A DNA stretch of 64,000 nt from a virus, in the IMG/VR virus record IMGVR_UViG_3300046170_000433, positions 1-64,000 of that record; one strand, given 5' to 3'. The notes beneath the pieces were generated by a model. That model was not told the DNA's origin. It saw only the letters and a program-made list of their open reading frames with translations, and did not search any database. Both the position numbers and the translations under genes were made by a program. Below, piece after piece: positions 16,936 through 24,900 of this stretch. Numbering within the stretch: position 1 is the stretch's first letter; each line of letters opens with the position of its first letter.

Positions 16936-17154
16936 CTACTTGTTAAGTTCGAAGAGGCGTTTGATATCATCGCGCCTATCTTCGACTACCTTCTCAAGGT
17001 TATTGATACGCTCGTGATTCCTAGCTTGGTTAATCTCCAGTCTAGCATTCCTTGCCTTAATTAAATCAATCTCCTCTTTCATTCTCTTTAGAAAGAAACC
17101 TAGCACTGATAGTGCAGCACCAACTCCTATGAGAATATAGTAGTCCATGCTCAC
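16936..17154 (-). CDS. Small membrane-anchored coiled-coil protein
   Basis: A 72-residue protein with one N-terminal membrane span (about 5-23, YYILIGVGAALSVLGFFL) and a charged coiled-coil tail. GTG at 17154 overlaps the previous stop (GTGA); an ATG two codons later is the alternative. This shape fits small lysis accessory proteins (spanin- or holin-like), though no lysis enzyme is adjacent. It is the last gene of the late strand. Confidence 0.65.
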   Translation of the reverse strand: MSMDYYILIGVGAALSVLGFFLKRMKEEIDLIKARNARLEINQARNHERINNLEKVVEDRRDDIKRLFELNK

Positions 17155-17402
17155 TTCATTGACTTCTTACCACGACACTTCCACTTCTTGCGGGAAAGAG
17201 CATTGGCACATGGTGGGTTCTTACACTTCTTTATACCAGCAGAACGTGCGCAATAGGCATCGCCCTTCTTTGTCCCAGGACGTATTCGGTCACCCCCACC
17301 CTTAGCTTTACCCTTCTGCCCGAAAGAACGGCACTTGCCTTTTACTCTCTTAGCAAAGCGCTTACCCTTGGTGGGTTTACATGCTTTCTTCTTAGCAGGC
17401 AT
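17151..17402 (-). CDS. Lys/Cys-rich small protein
   Basis: An 83-residue protein, nearly one third Lys/Arg with seven Cys, including GDAYCARSAGIKKC and CANALSRKKWKC. It resembles tiny basic phage proteins with paired Cys; metal or nucleic-acid binding is plausible but not shown. It overlaps or abuts its neighbours in a run of similar genes. Confidence 0.7.
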   Translation of the reverse strand: MPAKKKACKPTKGKRFAKRVKGKCRSFGQKGKAKGGGDRIRPGTKKGDAYCARSAGIKKCKNPPCANALSRKKWKCRGKKSMK

Positions 17403-17524
17403 TAATACTTCTTCCTGCCCATAGGCTTCTTGCCCACAGGTTTCTTGGCTTTAGCTTTATATGCTTTAGCAGCTGCTTTGCCTTTTTTAGTGTATGGGAA
17501 TTTTTTTCCATTAATGTTTGGCAT
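17402..17524 (-). CDS. Tiny basic protein (NGKKFPYTKKG type)
   Basis: A 40-residue frame: MPNINGKKFPYTKKG, then an Ala/Lys-rich tail. I know very similar tiny proteins from marine phage genomes, always unnamed. It shares one base with the preceding stop region and fits the surrounding run of short basic genes. Confidence 0.6.
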   Translation of the reverse strand: MPNINGKKFPYTKKGKAAAKAYKAKAKKPVGKKPMGRKKY

Positions 17525-17525
17525 T

Positions 17526-17756
17526 TTATTTATCTCCTTTTTTGGTTTTCTTTTTTTTCCACGAAATTCTTGCCGGCCCCTTCTTCTTCTTCATACTGGA
17601 ATTACATTGAGCCTTCGTAGGTCTACATGCTGGGTAAGGTCTTTTGCTCTTACCCTTCTTGGCTGACTTCCTACCACAAGGCTTGCCTGTACGGCAGTCG
17701 ATCCAGCCCTTCCCCCCATTACGGGAGAACCATTTCTTTAGACCCTCCTTAGCCAT
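17526..17756 (-). CDS. Small basic Cys protein (GLKKWF type)
   Basis: A 76-residue protein starting MAKEGLKKWF, with WIDCRTGKPCGR and YPACRPTKAQC. The order 'GLKKWF - W(V/I)D - PCGR - YPxC' is a pattern I know from short virus proteins. ATG at 17756 overlaps the previous TGA (TGATG); an in-frame GTG one codon earlier is less likely. Confidence 0.7.
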   Translation of the reverse strand: MAKEGLKKWFSRNGGKGWIDCRTGKPCGRKSAKKGKSKRPYPACRPTKAQCNSSMKKKKGPARISWKKKKTKKGDK

Positions 17757-17908
17757 CACTTCTTCTTAGACTTGTTCCCCCAATTCTTAGCTCCAACCTT
17801 CCGGCATTTAACTAATGCACCAGAGGCATAAGCACTAGGCCATTTGGTGTAACGTCTCTTAACCTTGTGATAACAAGCGTCCTTCTTAGACTTCTTCTTC
17901 TTCGCCAT
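17756..17908 (-). CDS. Small basic protein (KDACYHKVK type)
   Basis: A 50-residue protein: a Lys-rich start, then KDACYHKVKRRYTKWPSAY, SGALVKCRKVG and AKNWGNKSKKK. This arrangement (CYHKVK...WPSAYASG.LVKCR) is conserved in many phage and some giant-virus genomes as I remember them, with no function known to me. It ends by overlapping the next start. Confidence 0.75.
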   Translation of the reverse strand: MAKKKKSKKDACYHKVKRRYTKWPSAYASGALVKCRKVGAKNWGNKSKKK

Positions 17909-18083
17909 CCTCTTCTAATATCTCCGATCCTAAGTCCATTACCATTGGAGTTCCCAAGAACTGCATGGATGTGAACAAGCATCCAACCATTGTTTCTCTT
18001 GTTAAATCAAATTCGCTGGAGAATCTTTCAATGAGATTCTCTAGTTCGAAAGTGAAAGCATCGACCTGCTCGTGATACTCCAT
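17886..18083 (-). CDS. Small acidic protein
   Basis: A 65-residue acidic protein amid basic ones. I chose the ATG at 18083, which overlaps the previous stop as TAATG, an arrangement common in this genome; the frame is open to an ATG at 18131, which would add 16 residues and overlap the upstream gene by 49 bases. It ends in a Glu/Asp run. Confidence 0.6.
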   Translation of the reverse strand: MEYHEQVDAFTFELENLIERFSSEFDLTRETMVGCLFTSMQFLGTPMVMDLGSEILEEDGEEEEV

Positions 18084-18319
18084 TACTTTCTTTTCGGCTG
18101 AATCCTGCGGTTCTTTTTCTTGGTCAGACATTTTATGTTACTTCGTTTGTTATTACGTGGGTTGCCATCTTTATGATGAGCTTCCTTCCCCTTACCACAC
18201 TTGGCTATGCGCCTAGCTTTATTCCTGCCTGCCCTTCTCTTCTTCTGTTCAGGTGTACCATGATAATCATACTCAGAGCCTTTAGCTCCTTTCTTATAAA
18301 CTCTAGGCTTTCTTGCCAC
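18083..18319 (-). CDS. Small HNH-like basic protein
   Basis: A 78-residue, very basic protein with GTPEQKKRRAGRNKARR and EAHHKDGNPRNNKRSNI. The HHKDGNPRNN segment is like the core of HNH/AP2 homing-nuclease folds found as short phage proteins, but the protein is too short for a full nuclease with confidence. It starts at GTG (18319), overlapping the upstream gene by 17 bases. Confidence 0.65.
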   Translation of the reverse strand: MARKPRVYKKGAKGSEYDYHGTPEQKKRRAGRNKARRIAKCGKGKEAHHKDGNPRNNKRSNIKCLTKKKNRRIQPKRK

Positions 18320-18404
18320 GTCTCTTGAGGTGTGGGTTCAGTTTCTTCTTAGTTCGATCTGCCTTCTTGTGACAGCAACATTTCTTTTGTTTTCTTCCCT
18401 TCAT
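18303..18404 (-). CDS. Tiny Lys/Cys protein
   Basis: A 33-residue frame, MKGRKQKKCCCHKK followed by a Lys-rich tail, with three adjacent Cys and a His. The start overlaps the previous TGA (ATGA) and the end overlaps the next start. Real, judging by the coupling pattern, but too short for a family call. Confidence 0.5.
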   Translation of the reverse strand: MKGRKQKKCCCHKKADRTKKKLNPHLKRRGKKA

Positions 18405-18493
18405 CTTTTCTTTTTGATTGGTTTCTTGAGGGTACATAAGGATTTTTTCTTATCTGAAGCTTGCTCTTGTTCCTTGGTTATTGAGTATTTCAT
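18401..18493 (-). CDS. Tiny basic protein behind a control site
   Basis: A 30-residue basic frame that starts seven bases behind a dyad control site and overlaps the next gene as ATGA. Its placement at a control site is the main argument that it is translated; it heads the run of tiny basic genes. Confidence 0.5.
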   Translation of the reverse strand: MKYSITKEQEQASDKKKSLCTLKKPIKKKR

Positions 18494-18499
18494 ATATAT

Positions 18500-18522
18500 G
18501 TATTCTAGATTACTAGGTTACA
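18500..18522 (-). promoter_or_regulatory. Dyad control site, copy 10
   Basis: On the minus strand TGTAACCTAGTAATCTAGAA followed by TAC. It contains the stop codon of the nuclease remnant and lies seven bases before the small-gene cluster at 18493. Confidence 0.65.
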
Positions 18523-18938
18523 GCTTACAAATTAAATCCCATCCGTATCTATACTTCTCCCACATTCCCTCACTCTCAGGGTTGGGATATAGCTTGATGG
18601 TCATTCTATTCCCAATATCTTTCTTTGGTATAATGTACCAAATTCTATCTCCACCCCTTACTATTACTGCAGCTAAGTAGTCGTATACATTTTTCCCATA
18701 CCTCTTCTTTGCATTACTCTTACAGCCCATTGAAGTATTAATATTATATCCGCACTTTCCAGTTAGTACGGGTACAAGTACCTTTTATCTGAATCTTTGA
18801 TAATCCACCTTTGCCATCCACTACTGCATCATACTGAGAATAGTCTCCCACGGGCATAGATACGTCTAGTCCTCTTTCTAGAGCCTCACATACAAACATC
18901 TGCTCGTATAGTGTTCCGGCTCTTTTGTTCAGACTCAT
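18518..18938 (-). pseudogene. PD-(D/E)XK nuclease split by a frameshift
   Basis: Two frames form one nuclease-like protein. The first (18744-18938) has PVGDYSQYDAVVDGKG and KIQIKGTCTRTN, the D...(E/Q)xK core of the PD-(D/E)XK endonuclease fold with Gln in the usual Glu place. The second (18518-18730, open upstream of its ATG) continues with CGYNINTSMGC, LAAVIV and WYIIPKKDI, as expected for that family. Moving from frame 1 to frame 2 near TGGAAAGTG (about 18755) needs a +1 shift, so the gene is either inactivated or carries a sequencing error. The start overlaps the stop of the giant gene by four bases. Confidence 0.6.
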
Positions 18939-21900
18939 AGAACTAGTCTTCTAAGCTCCTCTGAGTATTGAGACGTATTCTTTCTCGGCTTAGTGGGCGA
19001 TCCGCCTATCCCTCTCAGATAGAAGTCATGGTTCTGCATGGACATAAGAAGTTTTTGCCTCCTAGAGTCACTAAGGACGCTAAGGATTGCCTGCATATCA
19101 GGATCTGACAGAGCGTACCTTGTGACGCCTTGCCTTATGTGTTTCCTCTTAAATTTCTCAATGACATCCTTCCTTGGGTCTTCCGCTTGTGACAAGGATA
19201 AGGCGGTCCTGTATGCTTCCTTGAATGCCTCTTTATCATTTGCGTATGCTGCCCTCTCCATCTTCTTCAATGCATTACCCATGGCGGTAGCAGTATAAGT
19301 CATGAAGCCACCTTTGCGCATCTCCATACCCATGACCTTGGAGTAAACTCGAAGTGAGTTTCTCATGCCAGTTATATCAGTTATTTGTCTCTCTGTTGCA
19401 AGCAGTCCCGTTGGGTCTATATCCTCGATGTCTGTTAGATGTGTAGCCATCTGCATATTCTGGACTACAGAGTTTAATCCCATGGAATACATAAGTGGTC
19501 GGACAACATTGCTATAATCAGGCATTAACTTCTCTGTGTTAAATTCCCCTTCCGTTAAGTCTGTAAAGAAGCCACTAGTCTTTACTGCATTGAAGTAATT
19601 ATTAACAGCGTTGTAGCTGTTCATCAGACTAGATATGGCTAGCACTCTACGTGTTGGGTCGAACTGCCCTGCCCTCGAGGTCGGGTCTAACTGACCTATG
19701 ATGAGTGGTGAGGCAAATTCTTGTACGATACCTAACACATTGTTAGCACGTGCTGCTCTTTCAAAGACTGCGATACCATCAAACCTCGGGTCAGTTGCTG
19801 CAAGAGGAAGGCCGATGATAGGAAGAGCTGCTGTTGCTGGTAGCTTGCGTAAAGAACTAGGTTTACCAAGGACTTCCTCGTCCCACCAGTCTGTGAACAT
19901 CGTAAATGCAATACCAGCAGGTACGAGCCAAGCTGTAGACATGAGCATATACCTAATACTCTCTCTAATAGCTAGCTGACCATCTTTGTTCTTCATCTGC
20001 TCAAGACCTTTACCTGCTGATGATACAGACCATCCAACAAGTGGAGACAAGAACTGACCAGTGCCACTTTGTGTCCAAGAACCCTTACCGGCCATGGTAT
20101 CATAGGTTACTTCTGACATAGCTATGTTGTAGGATGCCAAGACAGCATCCCTAGTAAGCACTTTAGTCTCTGGGTCAACCTTCAGTCTTCTTCTGTAGTC
20201 CTGGGCGAGCTGAGTGAAAGACATACCCTCAGATACTAGTCTCTGGTTGAGGGATTCAACCATATCTACACTTCCAAATATCCAGCGGTCTAGTTTACTA
20301 TCTTCGTAACCCAAATCACTAGGTTTCACCTCAAATGTGTTGTTGTCCAGTGAGACTCCCTTGGCATCCAGTGCTTTTGCTGTCTGAATAACGAATTTCT
20401 CAATGGTATTAGCCATCCCAAGTGCTATAGACTTGTTGGTAGCTTGTGCAAGGTATGTAAATGGAGCTGTAAGAGGTGTGAGTAATGATCCTGGGATGTA
20501 ATTACCACTTGTCTTTGCTCTTTGACCTGCTCCAATCATAGAAAGTGAGTTTACTGCATTCCGTAAGTTACGTAGACCCTTCTGCATACCTCTGAGGCTA
20601 CCTTCCTTACCTATTTCAGTCATGTTCTCACTAAATGACATCATTCCAGCTTCTCTACTGAATACATCTCTCAATTCAGATGCATACTTATCTGCACGAA
20701 GCATTTCTATGCCAAAACTCTCAAGAAAAGACCCTGCAACCTCTCGTGCAAGGTTGGCATATGTTTTACCGACTTGCCTAAAGGCAGTTGGGTTAAGACC
20801 AAGCCTTTTTACGATATCAGGAATAGACATTGTGGCTGTCCATGCCCCCTTCATCGTGTTTACCATCCCAAATGCTAATGTGCGCAAGACCTCAAGCCCC
20901 AAACTTATGTCTTGGTTGTTTGAGCTTCTCGAAGTGAAGGCCGCATTGATTGCAGCAAAAGCCTTTTGTGCCTCAACGAAAGTACGAGCCTCTTTGTCGA
21001 GCTGATCAAATGAAACCCTCTTACCCTTGTTTGCCATGTGGGATTCCATCTTCTTCTTGAATGAACTCCACCAGATTCTATTGGTCTTACTTGGGACTGA
21101 ACCCGACTTTATTGTATAACCCAACTCATCAGCTAGGTTCTTATATGTTGTGTATGAAGGCTGATATTGGTCACGTATTGCACTGTAATTCTCAGTAAGC
21201 TTCTCACCTTTCCTTCCAAATTTAGCGGTCATGAGAATCTTAGACAAGTGTTGTCCAGATGATGTCTCATCATACATCTCGTATTCAAAGAACTCTCCAG
21301 GGAGAATGTTATAGAGACTACGAGCATGAATGGATGAATGTAGTTTTGTACCAGACATCATCGTACTTAAGGATTGCTCGGTGTCTCCGACTGCCTTGGC
21401 ATCTTCTGTTGCTTCGGCATGTGCCTTGATTAATGCGTTTGCTCTATGTCTGAATTGACCCAAGAGGTTCGACAAAGTGGTGTCATCTGAATCGGGCAAC
21501 AATTTCTTTAAATCAAGTATAGCATTGGCTACCTTGATGCCTGCATTTTCACCCTCTGCATTTCTCCATGCTCTTTCTAACTCCTCGGGCAAGAGTACTC
21601 TTACATTATTACCCTCATCGGTCTGAGAGGTGAGAGTTAATGGAGTTGCATGGGCAGACTTGCCCACAAATATTGGCTTAAAGAACAGATTGGCTATCTT
21701 GCCATCAACGAGCTTACCCAAGGATTGTACGAAGCTTTCCTCTGCATCCACCTGTTGCACTTCAGCTTCTTTCATTCCGCCAAGTAGCTTCTGAAAAAAC
21801 TTAGGTTGATAATCCTCGGACTCATCATAATCGAACTCTGGATCAAGAAGACTAACAACCTCTGCAATCTTAGTCATGTTGAGTTTTCGGGGTGTAGTGT

Positions 21901-24900
21901 AAACACCTTGATCCACAAACCTTCTGTAGAGCTTGTCCATTCTACCAGTGGCTATGGACTCCCTCTCTACATCTTCATCATATACAGAGATGTCATACTT
22001 TCTGTAGAGCCTTTGGAAGTTCTCATTCTGAATACTCCATTGCTTGAGGTATGCTCTGAGTGCCTTCTTTCCTTCTTCGGTGTAGTTTCGATCAGGATCC
22101 TCTGCCTTGAGGTCTGCCCAAACCTTATTTATAGCTAGCTCCTCTTGACCTTGTAGGTCGGGTCGCTCATTGAACCAATCGAAAAGCTTTGATCCGAAGT
22201 TCCTCATGAAGAGATTCACATTCTCCCCATTGTCCTTTGCCATCTCTGCATGCAGTCTGACGATAGCGCCGGATACTCTCTTACCTTGACCAAATATTCT
22301 ACCAGCCTCAGCTTGGTAGTCTCTAGTATACTCATTGAGTAGTGTTGCAACAGCCTTACCTGCTGGGCCCAGTCTCGACATCCGCTCTTGGAGAGAAGAT
22401 GCTGCAGCATGAAGGAATCCAACATTCGACACAGAGTATTGTATGCCAAAGTTAGGCTTACGCATTTCTCTTGCTAGTTGCTTAAAGTATCTATCCTCGG
22501 GTGTACCCTCATACTGCTCCTTGTACTCAGGTGTATCCATGATCTTAAATAGATTGGATGCTTCTGCTGCCATTCTCTTGGCTTCATCAGAGCTTTCACC
22601 CTTTCCTAGGGCATATGTAAAGTTGTCATCCATGAGCTTGCCATCGGTGAGTCTAAGTGTGGCAAACTTAGCTCCTTCAAATAACTCTACAGGACCAGTA
22701 GTCTCAAAGTACTCGTCAAGGTCGGCAATTCTGTCGTTGTATGCCTCGAGGAACTTCTTGGCTATACTCTCCTCTTCCTTGGCTTTATCCATATCCTTGG
22801 AAAGTTCAGCAATCTCCTCATGAAGCTTACGAACATTCTTGAGAATGGACATCATGGATTTGTCCTTAACATCAGGAGTTGGCTTACCCTCGGAGGCTTG
22901 CTTAATAAGATTAACTGCCTCTTGTACGGAGTGACCAGCTATCCTTCCTGGGGCGAGTCTCATGCGAGTAGTGAATGCACTACGAGGTACATCATTCTTT
23001 TGATCCTTGCCTAGCATGAGTGCGACTGCAACTTGAACAGCCTGATCAAGCTCGGGGTCGGATATACCGACATCCTCTGCCTTGATATCCATCAAGTCGA
23101 ATATCTCCTTGGCTGTCTTCTGTTCTATAAAATCCTTGGGGTCTTGTGCCTCAGCCAAACGATCCATAAGGTCGTACAGCTTCTTCTCATCTATCTCTAA
23201 TTCCCTTAGCTTACTGAAAGATGTAGGTGATAATCCTGTGGCTGCTTCAAATGCATTCACTAAGGAGTACTCCCCTGTTGTCTCAGACTTATTATATAGT
23301 GTGCTTTTTAGATACCTACCAAAGAGTGCTTGGGTCTTACCAGCATCGAACATGCTCTTGGGCTTAGTAAGAGCTTCCATGCGGTTCTGCTTCTCTATGA
23401 CCTTGTAGCCGATACTCTCCTTGGATGTTTTGGCTTCTCGGAATAAGTTACTGACATTCTCTCTAGCTCCTGCGAGTATTTTCATTAAGTTCCTTCCACC
23501 CGTGTCCTTGTTGGCTCGGGTTTCTAGGTCGTTAATGTCTCTTACTGAGTCTATGTCTATGTTGGGGTTGGTTGCCTCAGCGAACTGGGTGGATGCCTCC
23601 TCGGCTAGTAGCTTGGTCTTTTTGCCAATCACCTTGGCAATCACATCAGGAGTGGTTGAGCCATCAATGGTCATGAACTCCTTGAGTCTCTCAGGCTCTA
23701 TATTCGCATCACCAAGATCAGCCAGTACAGCCTTTTGAATCTTACTGAAGTCTTTCAAAGAAGCAGTATGCGCGCGTAACGTGCCACGTGCTACACTCTG
23801 TTCAATGGTGTCAGCAGACTCCATTTGTAACCCATTATCCTGGGTTACAATACTATTATTAGCAGTCTCTATCCCTACCCTAAAGTGTACCTCGCCATCA
23901 AACTCATCATCTAGCTCGAGGTTTTCTTCCTTTACTCTCAATTCTATGATGTTTTCACCGTAACCCTCTGCCTGTCCATCCATGCTCGAGGAAACGAATA
24001 TCTCATCAGTATTCTCTTTGGTTACAAAACCATCTTCGGCAACCTTCTCAGGATCTGCATCAGTTCTATGGTAAACGGTAATTGTACCATCTGCATTCTT
24101 GGGTATCGGGTTGCCCTTGCGGTCAGTAAAGCTTGAGTCTCCAGCAATCTCATCGTTGGACTCGAAAGCTCCTCTCATTAAATCTACATCATTGGCTGCA
24201 AGCTTGTCAGATGTACGCAATAGCGTACGGTAGCGCTTACGAATCTCATCTGATGCAGTCCTCTGAGGAGTAAAGTCAGTATCAAATATCTTACTAGCCA
24301 AGTCTAACACCCAATCAATTACTCTCTCGAACCTAGACTTAAACTTCCTTGCAAGCTTGGGAGGTAGTGGGCGATTAAGGAACTTCCTAAACTTAGGATT
24401 GGTAGCAAAGTTTGCCCAGAACTCATGCATGTTCATCAAGCCATGGTAATGCACTCCATCGGTCTGAGTCCTAAGCCAATCCATAAGCTCCTTAGTCTCA
24501 TCATAGAACTGGATGGCTTGCTTCATTGATAAAACCTTCGATGCACCTCGAGGCATCTTGCCCTTACGCTTGGCTTGTATGCTTGCCTCTACTGCTGTAG
24601 CAAAAACCCTGTGGGCAACCTCCTCAAGGAATGCAACTCTTACTGCATCTTCTGCATTAAGGTCGGTATCACTAACCTTAAAGAATGGCCCCATAACAAT
24701 AGTATCACCACGGATATAGGCTCTTGTAAGCTTACCATTACTACCATCATTCTGTATACCATCCTTGAAGTTGTCCCATGATCTAAACTGAACCTTTAAG
24801 TTCTTAACAAAAGGATGTGCAAGTAAAGTCTGTGCCATATCAAGGAGTGACCCACTTAAGGCATCTGAGCCATCAAGTCTTAAAAGCTCCTTGTTCAATA

